Of a DNA stretch of 62,611 bases, positions 54,676 through 62,611 are shown piece after piece. The notes under the pieces were generated by a model, which searched no databases, was not told the origin of the DNA, and was given only the letters and a program-made list of their open reading frames with translations. Source of the DNA: an uncultured Pseudomonadales bacterium. Lineage in GTDB: Bacteria; Pseudomonadota; Gammaproteobacteria; Pseudomonadales; Azotimanducaceae. The translations under genes were made by a program, and so were the position numbers. Position 1 is the first letter of the stretch; each line of letters begins with the position of its first letter. The stretch is taken from contig CALKBV010000001.1 of assembly GCA_937775265.1 (NCBI GenBank), positions 1 through 62,611 of the forward strand, read 5' to 3'.

Positions 54676-55581
54676 ATGACTGAAGCAGTTATGAACACCG
54701 ATTTGCCATTGGGTAATAAACGAACAGGAAAAGTCCGTGACCTGTATGACATGCCACTCGCTGATGGTGGAGACGGAATTCTTATTGTGGCGACTGACCG
54801 GGTTAGTGTCTTCGACGTGGTTCTGGGCAATGGAATACCTGGGAAAGGTGTATTGCTAACTCAGATTTCGAAGTTCTGGTTTGACTTTTTCAGCAACGAT
54901 TATGCGCATCATCTGGTGTCCACGGACCCGTCAGACATCGACGGCCTGACAGATGAACAGCGTCAGTTGCTAGAGGGCCGAATCATGATTTGCCGTAAAA
55001 GCGAAGTCGTCCCTATTGAATGCATCGTTCGGGGATACCTGACCGGCAGTGGTTACAAGGACTATCTGAAGACAGGCGAAGTTTGTGGCATTGCACTGCC
55101 GGAGGGCATGACTAATAGTGACAGGATTGAAGCGCCGATCTTTACGCCTTCCACAAAGGCGGAAGAGGGCCATGATGAAAACATCAGTTTTGAGACGGCT
55201 GCTGACACCGTTGGCCAGGATGTCATGGAGAAAATCCGGGACACGTCCATGGGTATTTACGAGAAGGGTCGCGAATATGCGCTGGGGCGTGGAATCATTA
55301 TTGCAGACACCAAGTTCGAGTTTGGCTGGAATAAAAACCGTGACATCGTTCTAATCGATGAGGTGCTGACCCCCGACAGTAGCCGTTTTTGGCCCGCGGA
55401 TGATTGGGGGCCTGGCCGGGAACAAAACAGCTTTGATAAACAGTATGTCCGTAACTACACGGAAACTCTCGTCACCGCGGGAGAGTGGGACAAAGAGTAC
55501 CCGGGACCAGTGCTGCCCGATGAAGTCATCGACAATACGCTGGCGCGCTACGATGAGGCATTACATCGCCTCACGGATTAA
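54676..55581 (+). CDS. purC: Phosphoribosylaminoimidazole-succinocarboxamide synthase
   Basis: SAICAR synthase of purine synthesis. 301 residues, the longer form of the family (E. coli PurC has about 237). Motifs: GKVRDLYD near the start, VATDRVSVFDVVL, CIVRGYLTGSGYKDY, and IADTKFEFGWNK plus LIDEVLTPDSSRFWP with metal-binding acidic residues. AGGAG precedes ATG 54676. Lies 37 bases after the PLP gene, perhaps co-transcribed. Confidence 0.96.
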   Translation: MTEAVMNTDLPLGNKRTGKVRDLYDMPLADGGDGILIVATDRVSVFDVVLGNGIPGKGVLLTQISKFWFDFFSNDYAHHLVSTDPSDIDGLTDEQRQLLEGRIMICRKSEVVPIECIVRGYLTGSGYKDYLKTGEVCGIALPEGMTNSDRIEAPIFTPSTKAEEGHDENISFETAADTVGQDVMEKIRDTSMGIYEKGREYALGRGIIIADTKFEFGWNKNRDIVLIDEVLTPDSSRFWPADDWGPGREQNSFDKQYVRNYTETLVTAGEWDKEYPGPVLPDEVIDNTLARYDEALHRLTD

Positions 55582-55596
55582 CCCGGCTGCACAGTT

Positions 55597-55797
55597 CTAT
55601 TTAAACTTTGATGACATTGTGAGCATCATCTGCTTGAAGCGTTCCAGTGCAGTGTGTTCTTTGAGTGTGCTGGAATTCACCGGCATCGAAAAGATGCCGT
55701 AACAGACGGGGTAGGCTTCGAACTTGATGTGGTGCTGGTCCTTGTCGACCATGGCTAACATGGTTTGTCCGCAGCGGGGGCATGCAATATCCCTCAT
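55597..55797 (-). CDS. Small zinc-ribbon (zf-TFIIB-like) protein, two compensating frameshifts
   Basis: About 66 residues. IACPRCGQTMLAMVDKD and YPVCYGIF provide CxxC and PxC sites of a zinc ribbon; the second pair is imperfect as written (Tyr in place of the first Cys). Between GIF and KEHTALERFKQ the text is disturbed: one T missing after ATCTTTT and one extra C at GAATTCC would restore FFDAGEF, the family consensus. The frame is open further up (LWPKGHSEFEQVDPRYAA) and overlaps msrA, so the start is uncertain. Role unknown. Confidence 0.55.
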   Translation of the reverse strand: MRDIACPRCGQTMLAMVDKDQHHIKFEAYPVCYGIFSMPVNSSTLKEHTALERFKQMMLTMSSKFK

Positions 55798-55873
55798 TGC
55801 TGCATACCTGGGGTCAACCTGTTCGAATTCGCTATGGCCCTTTGGCCAAAGCGTATTAAATTTCCTGGACTGA

Positions 55874-56509
55874 TCAGTCAGCGTAACAAACGCCAGTACC
55901 GCCCAGGCCACAGTATCCATTAGGGACCTTGGCGAGATACTGTTGGTGGTAGTGCTCGGCATAGTAAAACTGAGGGGCAGGGGAAACTTCCGTCGTAATG
56001 GCAGGAAATCCTTGTTCTTCGAGTCTGTTTTGGAATAACTCCTGGCTTCGCAGTGCATTTTCAAGTTGCTCATCCGAGAACGTGTAAATTCCAGAGCGAT
56101 ATTGCGTGCCGACGTCATTTCCCTGCCGCATACCCTGTGTCGGATTGTGGCTCTCCCAGAAAGTTTGTAACAGGGAGGCATAACTCACGACCAAAGGGTC
56201 AAATACCACCAGTACGACTTCGTTGTGGCCGGTCATGCCAGAGCAGACTTCCTCATAGCTGGGGTTAGGTGTGCTCCCGCCCGAATAACCAGCGGCCGTC
56301 ACATAAACGCCTTGCTGTTCCCAGAAGCAACGCTCTGCTCCCCAAAAACAACCGAGACCAAACATTGCGGTCTGCATAACCTCTGGGAATGGTCCTTTCA
56401 TCGGTCTGCCATTCACAAAATGCTGTTCGGGTACGGGTAGCTCATCTGTTCGACCGGGCAGCGCCGAATCAGCGGATGGGATTTCCAGTTTCTTGGTGAA
56501 CAGTCCCAT
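55874..56509 (-). CDS. msrA: Peptide-methionine (S)-S-oxide reductase
   Basis: Repairs oxidised methionine in proteins. 211 residues; catalytic Cys54 in [28 protein letters not shown] with a further Cys, [20 protein letters not shown], and resolving-type Cys in [10 protein letters not shown]. No signal peptide, so cytoplasmic. Length matches the E. coli type. Confidence 0.96.
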   Translation of the reverse strand: MGLFTKKLEIPSADSALPGRTDELPVPEQHFVNGRPMKGPFPEVMQTAMFGLGCFWGAERCFWEQQGVYVTAAGYSGGSTPNPSYEEVCSGMTGHNEVVLVVFDPLVVSYASLLQTFWESHNPTQGMRQGNDVGTQYRSGIYTFSDEQLENALRSQELFQNRLEEQGFPAITTEVSPAPQFYYAEHYHQQYLAKVPNGYCGLGGTGVCYAD

Positions 56510-56660
56510 GATGGGTTCTCCAAATTTTTTAGTTGGCGCATTATAGCGTCATTCTGGTGAACTGTAGTGGCTGAAATTCATCGTTTGATAGGTGATATAC
56601 GTCAAGTTGTCCCTGTTCGACAAACTGGTAAACTTGATTCTTTTAATCCAGGAAGAAACC

Positions 56661-57437
56661 ATGGGCGATTTCAGCAGTGTGAGCCGCGAAGGTGGGCTCA
56701 CGATCATTACTATCGAGCGACCTGAAGTTATGAATTCTCTGCATCCTCCCGGGAATGCTGAGCTTGCTGGAATATTTGATGATTTTGTGGCTGACCCCGA
56801 GCAATGGGTTGCGATTATCACCGGCGCGGGTGACCGGGCTTTTAGTGCCGGAAATGATCTGAAGTATCAGGCGTCAGGTGGTGACATGAGTGGCCAGCCG
56901 TCGTCGGGGTTTGCTGGTTTGACCTCAAGATTCGATAACCCCAAGCCTGTTATTGCCGCAGTGAATGGCGTGGCAATGGGGGGAGGTTTCGAAATCGCCC
57001 TCGCATGCGACCTGATCATCGCCTCAGACAATGCCATCTTTGCGTTACCTGAACCTCGTGTAGGTCTGGCGGCGTTGGCGGGTGGTATTCATCGCCTTCC
57101 AAGAGAGATTGGCATGAAACAGGCTATGGGAATGCTGTTAACCGGTCGGCGTGTTAGCGCAGAAGAAGGAAAACAGCTGGGGTTTGTCAACGATGTTGTG
57201 CCAGCAGGCGAGGTTCTTGAAGGCGCGAAGAAGTGGGCCGAGCTGATTCTTGAATGCGCACCGCTGTCGGTTCGTGGTAGTAAACAGGCTGCCATGGACG
57301 GTATGAATGCAGACTCTTTGGAAGCGGCTATCAAGGGCAAGTATGAGCAGATTCAGGCTATGTACAAAGGTTCTGATTTTGTAGAAGGCCCCCTCGCATT
57401 TTCCGAAAAGCGTGCCCCGAACTGGAAAGGGGAATAG
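56661..57437 (+). CDS. Enoyl-CoA hydratase/isomerase (crotonase) family protein
   Basis: 258 residues. Oxyanion-hole segments FSAGNDLK (61-68) and NGVAMGGGFEIAL (102-114), then LPEPRVGLAALAGGIHRLPR with candidate catalytic Glu. Substrate chain cannot be told. AGGAAG five bases before ATG 56661 fixes the start over an upstream in-frame ATG. Monocistronic; divergent from msrA. Confidence 0.92.
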   Translation: MGDFSSVSREGGLTIITIERPEVMNSLHPPGNAELAGIFDDFVADPEQWVAIITGAGDRAFSAGNDLKYQASGGDMSGQPSSGFAGLTSRFDNPKPVIAAVNGVAMGGGFEIALACDLIIASDNAIFALPEPRVGLAALAGGIHRLPREIGMKQAMGMLLTGRRVSAEEGKQLGFVNDVVPAGEVLEGAKKWAELILECAPLSVRGSKQAAMDGMNADSLEAAIKGKYEQIQAMYKGSDFVEGPLAFSEKRAPNWKGE

Positions 57438-57602
57438 CCTTAAATTTTGATCGGGTAATCTGCCTCTTCCAGAAAGTTGAACACCTTAGGCGCGCTAACG
57501 GTTTCTGGATCGTCGGGCTGATTGTGTCTGCTATTTTCTTGATTTAGGGCAGGGTATCATGGCCGCTTTGTTCAATATTGGCGAGACTCAGGGAGACTCC
57601 GA

Positions 57603-58106
57603 ATGACAAACGGTTTGCAAATTGGGGTGTTAACAGTATCTGATACTCGTACGCTGGAAAACGATACTTCTGGCCAGTATCTGTGTGATTCGCTGCTGGA
57701 AGAAGGCCACCTTCTGGCGCAAAGACTGATCGTTATTGATGACATGTACCAGCTTAGGGCTGCCGTTTCCAACTGGATCGCTGACAGTGCTATAGAAGTG
57801 GTATTGGTTACGGGTGGAACGGGCTTCACCAGCCGTGACTCGACCCCTGAAGCCCTCACGCCATTGTTCGATGTAGACATCACCGGTTTTGGAGAGCTTT
57901 TCCGGCAACTTTCCTATGAGGAGATCGGTACATCAACCATCCAGTCCAGGGCGTTTGCGGGGATCGCAAACAATACGGTCGTATTCTGTATGCCCGGGTC
58001 TACCGGCGCGTGTAAAACTGCCTGGAACGGTGTTCTCAAAGACCAGCTCAACATAGAGCATCGGCCGTGTAATTTCGCCGAGTTGATCCGAAAGGGGAGT
58101 CATTGA
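57603..58106 (+). CDS. moaB: Molybdopterin adenylyltransferase-type protein MoaB
   Basis: 167 residues with the MoCF/MogA fold: LTVSDTRTLENDTSG, VLVTGGTGFTSRDSTPEAL and CMPGSTGACKTAW. Binds molybdopterin and activates it with ATP before metal insertion. Ends 2 bases ahead of the moeA GTG, with overlap to an alternative TTG. Confidence 0.93.
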   Translation: MTNGLQIGVLTVSDTRTLENDTSGQYLCDSLLEEGHLLAQRLIVIDDMYQLRAAVSNWIADSAIEVVLVTGGTGFTSRDSTPEALTPLFDVDITGFGELFRQLSYEEIGTSTIQSRAFAGIANNTVVFCMPGSTGACKTAWNGVLKDQLNIEHRPCNFAELIRKGSH

Positions 58107-58108
58107 TT

Positions 58109-59305
58109 GTGTCACTAAGGCCTGTTGATGAAGTGGTGGATCAGTTACTGGGTCTGGTCAAACCGACAGGAAAAAGTGAGCTTAGAACCATTGTTAAAGC
58201 GGTAAATTGTTGTGCCGCTAAAGATATTCAGTCACCGATTAATGTTCCTCCCGCTGATAATAGCGCAATGGATGGTTACGCGGTCGCCCATGCAGATGCC
58301 AACCTGCAAACCAGCTACCGCGTGTCAGCTCGGATTCCTGCAGGATATGTGGGATCAAGGTTAGCGTCTGGCACCGTCGCCAGAATATTTACCGGTGCGG
58401 AAATTCCGGTCGGTGCTGATACCGTTGTAATGCAGGAAAACACAGAACTGGTTGGCGACGAAGTGAAACTTCTGTCGCTTCCCGATCAGTTCGAGAATGT
58501 AAGGTCGAAAGGGCAGGATATAGAGGCTGGTTCTTTGATTATCCGCAAAGGAGATCTATTGTCGGCGAGAACATTAAGCCTGGTCGCATCTGTTGGCGTC
58601 GCACAGATCGAGGTGGCAACGCCGCTTCGAATAGCAATCATGTCTACCGGCGATGAGCTGGTTGAGCCTGGCAACCCAGTTGCGCCAGGTCAGATTTACA
58701 ATTCAAACCGATACGCGCTATCAGCCATGTTGCATAATATGGGAATGAAGGTGATTGATCTGGGGATCGTTGCTGATACACCAGAGGCAACCGAGCAGGC
58801 ACTGATGGACGCCGCGTCGATGGCAGACTGTATTCTGACAAGCGGGGGCGTGTCTGTCGGGGAAGAGGATCATGTGAAGGCTGCCGTTGAAAAACTAGGC
58901 AAGCTTGAGTTATGGAAACTCGCCATAAAGCCAGGCAAGCCTCTCGCTTATGGTGAAGTCCAGGGGGTGCCATTCTTTGGTTTGCCGGGGAATCCGGTAT
59001 CAACGTTTGTGACGTTTCATATCATCGCCAGGCAGTACCTGCTCGCGATGCAGGGGCGTGGTGATTACAAGCCTTTCTGTGTCACTGGGGTATCTGACTT
59101 TTCATTCAAGGGCGGAGGCCGGCGTGAATATTTGCGCGTCCAAATCCAGAATATTGAAGGCCAGACCAGACTCTCGAAGTTTCCCAATCAGGGTTCTGGC
59201 ATCATGACTTCTGTCGTATGGGCAGATGCGCTTGCAATGGTCGAGGCAGGCCAGGTTGTTCAGCCCGGAGACCGGCTTACGATTTATCCTCTGGCCCTAT
59301 GTTAG
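58109..59305 (+). CDS. moeA: Molybdopterin molybdenumtransferase
   Basis: Inserts molybdate into adenylated molybdopterin. 398 residues: PADNSAMDGYAV near the start, ARIFTGAEIPVGADTVVMQE, IAIMSTGDELVEPG, SGGVSVGEEDHVK, and GLPGNPVSTFVTF. The C-terminal domain IV is present. GTG 58109 has GGGGAG nine bases ahead; TTG 58103 is too close to that site. Together with moaB it completes a cofactor pair that may serve the XdhC/MocA client. Confidence 0.95.
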   Translation: MSLRPVDEVVDQLLGLVKPTGKSELRTIVKAVNCCAAKDIQSPINVPPADNSAMDGYAVAHADANLQTSYRVSARIPAGYVGSRLASGTVARIFTGAEIPVGADTVVMQENTELVGDEVKLLSLPDQFENVRSKGQDIEAGSLIIRKGDLLSARTLSLVASVGVAQIEVATPLRIAIMSTGDELVEPGNPVAPGQIYNSNRYALSAMLHNMGMKVIDLGIVADTPEATEQALMDAASMADCILTSGGVSVGEEDHVKAAVEKLGKLELWKLAIKPGKPLAYGEVQGVPFFGLPGNPVSTFVTFHIIARQYLLAMQGRGDYKPFCVTGVSDFSFKGGGRREYLRVQIQNIEGQTRLSKFPNQGSGIMTSVVWADALAMVEAGQVVQPGDRLTIYPLALC

Positions 59306-59333
59306 ACTTGCATTTTTTATGTGAAGGCGAGTA

Positions 59334-59522
59334 ATGGGCTTGATAATACTCAGTACTATTCTGTCCATTGTTCTGGGCAGTTGTGCCTGGCTGGTTCTTG
59401 GCGATAAATTCCCGGTTGGGGGTGAGACCAAGTGGCCGGTGGCCAACAACATATGTGTTTATGGCGCTATATTGCTCCTTCCTGTTTACCTGACTATCTT
59501 TGTCTTCTTTTCGTTTAGCTAA
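59334..59522 (+). CDS. 62-residue membrane protein of unknown function
   Basis: Two hydrophobic helices (LIILSTILSIVLGSCAWLVL and CVYGAILLLPVYLTIFVFF) joined by a short loop (GDKFPVGGETKWPV). GAAGGCGAG lies four bases upstream of the ATG, and the stop overlaps the next ATG by one base (TAATG), so it is translationally coupled to a methyltransferase. No family is recognised. Confidence 0.7.
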   Translation: MGLIILSTILSIVLGSCAWLVLGDKFPVGGETKWPVANNICVYGAILLLPVYLTIFVFFSFS

Positions 59523-60136
59523 TGATAAAGTCATCGATTGATATTGACACGGTCAAGGGTTTTCTTGATCCGAAAGAAGGACACGCCCTGTACTCTTATG
59601 CTCTGGAAGCGGGCGCTCTTGGGCCAGTGCTGGAAGTGGGCAGCTACTGCGGTAAATCAACGGTGTATCTTGGTGAAGCCTGCCGGGAGAAAGGTGTTTC
59701 GCTTTACGCCATTGATCATCATCGAGGCTCAGAAGAACATCAGCCTGGTGAGGAATACCACGATCAGGATCTGTTCGATGGTAAGGCAGGGTTGATGGAT
59801 ACCTTCCGGGAATTCAGGCAGACCATGCGAAATGCAGTGCTGGAAGATGTAGTAGTACCGATCGTCGCCTCGTCCTCGGTTGCGTCACGCAATTGGCATA
59901 CCCCTCTGGGCATGGTGTTTATCGATGGTGGTCATTCCCTGGAAGCGGCGCAGACTGATTATCGTAGCTGGGTTTCGCATGTGGTGACGAACGGCACCCT
60001 TGCTATTCATGATATTTTTCCGGATCCGGCAGAAGGTGGCCAGGCGCCCTACGAAATACTTAAGCTGGCCGTTGCTTCAGGTTTGTTTGAAGAAGTCGAC
60101 AGGGTAAAAACGCTGGGAATACTCCGGCGCCTTTAA
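59522..60136 (+). CDS. Class I SAM-dependent methyltransferase (Methyltransf_24 type)
   Basis: 204 residues. SAM-binding motif I reads VLEVGSYCGKSTVYL (36-50), acidic motif AIDHHRG, and FIDGGHSLEAAQTDY carrying the family DGGH motif. Such proteins often sit in glycan or natural-product loci. It is coupled to the small membrane protein upstream and converges with the six-hairpin-like gene. Confidence 0.85.
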   Translation: MIKSSIDIDTVKGFLDPKEGHALYSYALEAGALGPVLEVGSYCGKSTVYLGEACREKGVSLYAIDHHRGSEEHQPGEEYHDQDLFDGKAGLMDTFREFRQTMRNAVLEDVVVPIVASSSVASRNWHTPLGMVFIDGGHSLEAAQTDYRSWVSHVVTNGTLAIHDIFPDPAEGGQAPYEILKLAVASGLFEEVDRVKTLGILRRL

Positions 60137-60153
60137 CCGCTTTTTTTAGCGGT
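60136..60153. terminator. Short bidirectional hairpin
   Basis: ACCGCT/AGCGGT with an all-T loop between two convergent genes. T residues are in the loop, not after the stem, so terminator function is uncertain. Confidence 0.35.
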
Positions 60154-60182
60154 CAATCGCAATGCCCTGGGTAGCGCGTCCT

Positions 60183-61259
60183 TTAATCCTGATTGAAGTT
60201 AGCCATGGAAGCGTTTCTCGAGGAAGTCACTACGGATTCGTTTCTAAACAGGTGGGCTGCACCGGTTTTATTCGACAGCGCGTCTGCTGCCAGCAGCACG
60301 GCGCCGGCTGTCCAGGTTGGTTTTTCCAGAGGCCAAAGCGCGTGGTCCCGATGGACATACCCGGTCCAGTAGGCCCCCTTCTCGTCGCGAAATTGGTGTA
60401 GCCAGCTAAACAGTTGAACGGCCGGTTGGTATTGTCCTGCAGTTAGTAGTGACATCACCAGTTCACAGGACTCTGCCACGGTTACCCAGGGCTCGTCGTT
60501 GACGCAGACACAACCCAGGTCTTTTACCACAAACTCATTCCATCGAGATTTCAGGTGATTCTGGGCAGTTTTGTCTTTAATGACGCCGGTGAGAACAGGG
60601 TAGAACCAGTCCATCGCGAATCGGCTTTTTGAATCCCAGGTGCGGTCAAAATATTCGGGGTGCTGTGAAATTGCGTTGCCGAGCCTGGATCTAGCGGTTG
60701 CCCAGTGTGGCACTTCTTCTTCAAGCCTGGTTGCTATATTGAGTGCGCATTCCAGCGACTTGTAGATACTGCTGCACCCGGTAACCAGGGAGTCTTGCTG
60801 AATGCCAAGCGTCGTGTCTTCACACCAATAGACCTGGCCCTGGGGTCCCCGAAGCCTGAGGACGAACTCCATCGCTGATCGGACGGTATCCCATAGGTCA
60901 GAAAGAAACTCTTCGTCGCCGGTCACGAGATAGTAGTGCCAGACTCCGGTTGCAATATAGGCGACGAAGTTTGATTCTGCGCGCGTACCGTCCTCGACTT
61001 TGCCGTCTTTATAAGCGGCAAGCCAGCTGCCGTTTGGAAGCTGATTGTTTTTTAGCCAGTGGAAAGCTGCTTTGGCCTGATCGAAGTGCCCGCCAATAGC
61101 CAGTCCCATGGCAGACTCAATGTGGTCCCATGGGTCCATGGGACCACCATCAAACCAGGGGATAGCACCATCTGCATCCTGTAATTTAGCGATGTAGTCT
61201 ACGGTGCCGGCGAAGTAATCATCCGGGAAAAAACCCATGGACACAAAAACCTGAGTCAT
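60183..61259 (-). CDS. Six-hairpin-glycosidase-like protein (prenyltransferase-type repeat)
   Basis: 358 residues without signal or membrane helix. Repeated alpha-hairpins with Asp, Trp and Gly motifs (LQDADGAIPWFDGG, NNQLPNGSWLAAYKDG, DEKGAYWTGYVHRDHALWP) suggest an alpha/alpha-toroid, as in six-hairpin glycosidases and prenyltransferases. Similar proteins are often labelled prenyltransferase or phenyltransferase, with no proven activity. It overlaps the upstream methyltransferase by 4 bases (ATGA), within a glycosyltransferase operon, so it probably modifies a glycan or lipid. Confidence 0.65.
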   Translation of the reverse strand: MTQVFVSMGFFPDDYFAGTVDYIAKLQDADGAIPWFDGGPMDPWDHIESAMGLAIGGHFDQAKAAFHWLKNNQLPNGSWLAAYKDGKVEDGTRAESNFVAYIATGVWHYYLVTGDEEFLSDLWDTVRSAMEFVLRLRGPQGQVYWCEDTTLGIQQDSLVTGCSSIYKSLECALNIATRLEEEVPHWATARSRLGNAISQHPEYFDRTWDSKSRFAMDWFYPVLTGVIKDKTAQNHLKSRWNEFVVKDLGCVCVNDEPWVTVAESCELVMSLLTAGQYQPAVQLFSWLHQFRDEKGAYWTGYVHRDHALWPLEKPTWTAGAVLLAADALSNKTGAAHLFRNESVVTSSRNASMANFNQD

Positions 61260-62008
61260 GTCGGTTTCACCTGTACTGTTTTTACCTGTACTGTTTTTAC
61301 AAAGTACATGACGACGCTTTTACCCATGATTGGGTTGAGTAGTTTATCCATCCACCGGGTGATCCAGGGTTGTTTCATCAGGTCCCAGGTCAGGAACGCA
61401 TGATACTTATCGACGATCCATGCATCAGGCTCACCTTCCTCCCGCCAGAAGAGACATTTCAACCACCAGTACGGCACATGAAGGGAGTGTGAGTGATGCT
61501 TGTCATAAAAGATGAAGCCTGCGGATTCAATGTCCGTGCGAAGCCGCTGCGCGTCGAAGATTCGAATGTGGCCGCCATCCATTGCATGGTAGGCATCGCT
61601 GATCTGCCAGCAGATCCACTCCGGAAAGTATCGCGGAACGCTAATCGCCGCTACACCGCCAGTTTTTAATACACGGGCAATCTCAGCAATGACTGCTTCA
61701 TAGTTGGGAATATGTTCCAGAACCTCGGAACAGATGACCTTGTTAAACGTTTCGTCTTCGAATGGCAGGTGTTCGCCGTTGGCGGCCGCTATGACCAGAC
61801 TTTTATCGTTGTTGTCTGGTTCGGCAAACTGTTCGAACCGTTCCTGGGTGATTTTCAGGTCCTTTACAGAAAGGTCAATTCCGACAGCGTTCAGGTTGTT
61901 TGTCATATAGGCAGAGATGGCATGCCTGCCTTCACCGCATCCAAGGTCGAGCAGCCGCTCATTCTCTGAAAGTCGCATTGTTGAAAAATTGATAGTTTGT
62001 AAGGACAT
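61256..62008 (-). CDS. Class I SAM-dependent methyltransferase
   Basis: 250 residues. SAM motif I LLDLGCGEGRHAI (19-31), motif II AVGIDLSVKDL, LPFEDETFNKVICSEVLEHI (Methyltransf_11 core). A hydrophobic or aromatic C-terminal half (HVPYWWLKCLFWREEGEPD) suggests membrane association. The last residues VKTVQVKTVQVKPT come from a 15-base direct repeat in the DNA. Start overlaps the glycosyltransferase stop by one base. Confidence 0.85.
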   Translation of the reverse strand: MSLQTINFSTMRLSENERLLDLGCGEGRHAISAYMTNNLNAVGIDLSVKDLKITQERFEQFAEPDNNDKSLVIAAANGEHLPFEDETFNKVICSEVLEHIPNYEAVIAEIARVLKTGGVAAISVPRYFPEWICWQISDAYHAMDGGHIRIFDAQRLRTDIESAGFIFYDKHHSHSLHVPYWWLKCLFWREEGEPDAWIVDKYHAFLTWDLMKQPWITRWMDKLLNPIMGKSVVMYFVKTVQVKTVQVKPT

Positions 62009-62611
62009 TAGTGAGCTACCTTTCGGGAGACTACTTCGCCATATAGTCGAACCATGTCACCTGCGGCAACTTCCCAGCTGAACAGCTCAAGTATTCTTGC
62101 CCGTCCTCGGGCTGCCAGGGTGTGCCTAAGGTTTGAATCAGCGAGCAGTGTTCTGATCGCATCAGCCAGAGCGAGGTGATCTCGCGTTGGTACCGTAATA
62201 CCCGCATCACCAACCACTTCAGGCAGTGCACCGCCATCTGTCGAAATGACGGGGACGCCACAGGCCATCGCTTCCCCTGCTGGCAGTCCGAAGCCCTCAT
62301 AGATAGAGGGAACAACGGCACAGGTTGCTTTCGCATACAATTCAGCCACTTCCTGTGAACTCAGGCCTGAGTAAAAGTGTATCCGGTTTTCTAACCCGAG
62401 CTGGCTGACAAGTTTTGCTGTTTTACCATCTTCTTTCAGCTTGCCCAGTACCGTGAGTCTTCAGTTCTGGTATTTCGCCTGCAAGTATCGAAATTGCCCG
62501 GATAAGATAGTCCAGTCCCTTGAGTGGAGCATCAGCTGATGCAGTTGCCATGACGTTGAATTCCTCGGGCTCTATAGCCGGGATTGGCCTGAACACCCTG
62601 GTGTCTATGCC
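62008..62611 (-). CDS. Glycosyltransferase family 4-like, partial and frameshifted
   Basis: The C-terminal Rossmann half of a GT-B transferase: PLKGLDYLIRAISIL, then LTVLGKLKEDGKTAKLV, and SIYEGFGLPAGEAMACG with the E-x7-E nucleotide-sugar motif, ending in a normal C-terminus. One extra base near plus-strand 62458-62461 breaks the frame between GEIPELK and LTVLGK. The N-terminal acceptor domain lies beyond the window. Heads a three-gene operon with the methyltransferase and six-hairpin-like protein. Confidence 0.85.

Noticed and set aside
55800..56181. Zinc-ribbon ORF extending through msrA to 56181
   Set aside because: The upstream part is antisense-phase text of msrA; msrA itself is fully conserved on the same strand in another frame.

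Overview
The window is a chromosomal segment of a gammaproteobacterium of the Pseudomonas/Cellvibrio-like marine type. The opening order pheT - ihfA - MerR regulator - tRNA-Pro(GGG) is the one known from Pseudomonas. CysN and CysC are fused, and CysH is of the four-cysteine APS-reductase type, also as in Pseudomonas. No plasmid, phage or CRISPR signature is visible. Genus-level placement cannot be made from the sequence alone.

Layout. 0-3.2 kb: translation and nucleoid genes and tRNA-Pro, followed by a scar that holds a helicase fragment. 3.9-12.9 kb: surface-polysaccharide genes (O-antigen-ligase-like protein, WbpL-like initiating transferase, WbpM-like dehydratase, ManC, GalU, a 25-codon ugd remnant, RmlD). 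13.1-19.1 kb: sulfate activation and reduction (CysD with an unrecognised N-terminal extension, DUF2061 protein, CysNC, CysH) and a sugar epimerase. 19.4-23.2 kb: tRNA-Val and tRNA-Asp, CysE, NAD kinase, and a gmd'-'fcl deletion fusion. 23.4-30.4 kb: MocA/XdhC pair, rhomboid protease, DUF2797 protein, aminopeptidase N, a broken GIY-YIG gene. 30.5-37.6 kb: a complete MoxR/DUF58/DUF4381/BatA/BatB-C/BatD operon. 37.8-50.6 kb: ammonium transporter, Ddl, SMP-30 protein, metal-type MerR, urate-oxidase-N-type membrane protein, GspB/ExeA pair, putative aminopeptidase, SLC13-type transporter, exonuclease I. 50.8-59.3 kb: LysR regulator, M18 aminopeptidase, a SAM-II-like riboswitch in front of a Cys/Met-metabolism PLP enzyme, PurC, MsrA, a crotonase, MoaB and MoeA. 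59.3-62.6 kb: small membrane protein, methyltransferases, a six-hairpin-like protein and a glycosyltransferase cut by the window end.

Three themes link distant parts. Sulfur: sulfate activation, APS reduction, serine acetylation, a SAM-controlled PLP enzyme and methionine sulfoxide reductase. Surface glycans: two glycan clusters, with sulfate-activation genes directly beside sugar-nucleotide genes. Purine/molybdenum chemistry: XdhC/MocA, MoaB/MoeA and a urate-oxidase-type membrane protein.

Two window-wide features colour the annotation. First, more than twenty copies of an imperfect palindromic repeat (ends GTCATTTCGAC and CGGAGAAATCT, either strand) fill intergenic gaps, sometimes as opposed pairs around a shared TGCTCGCGA spacer. 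Second, at least ten genes carry single-base frameshifts or a lone stop codon, often in short homopolymers, and one is the normally essential pheT. This pattern suggests base-call errors in the assembly, so broken genes here should not be taken as real pseudogenes without read support. The two deletion fusions (ugd/rmlD and gmd/fcl) are of another kind and deserve a separate check.
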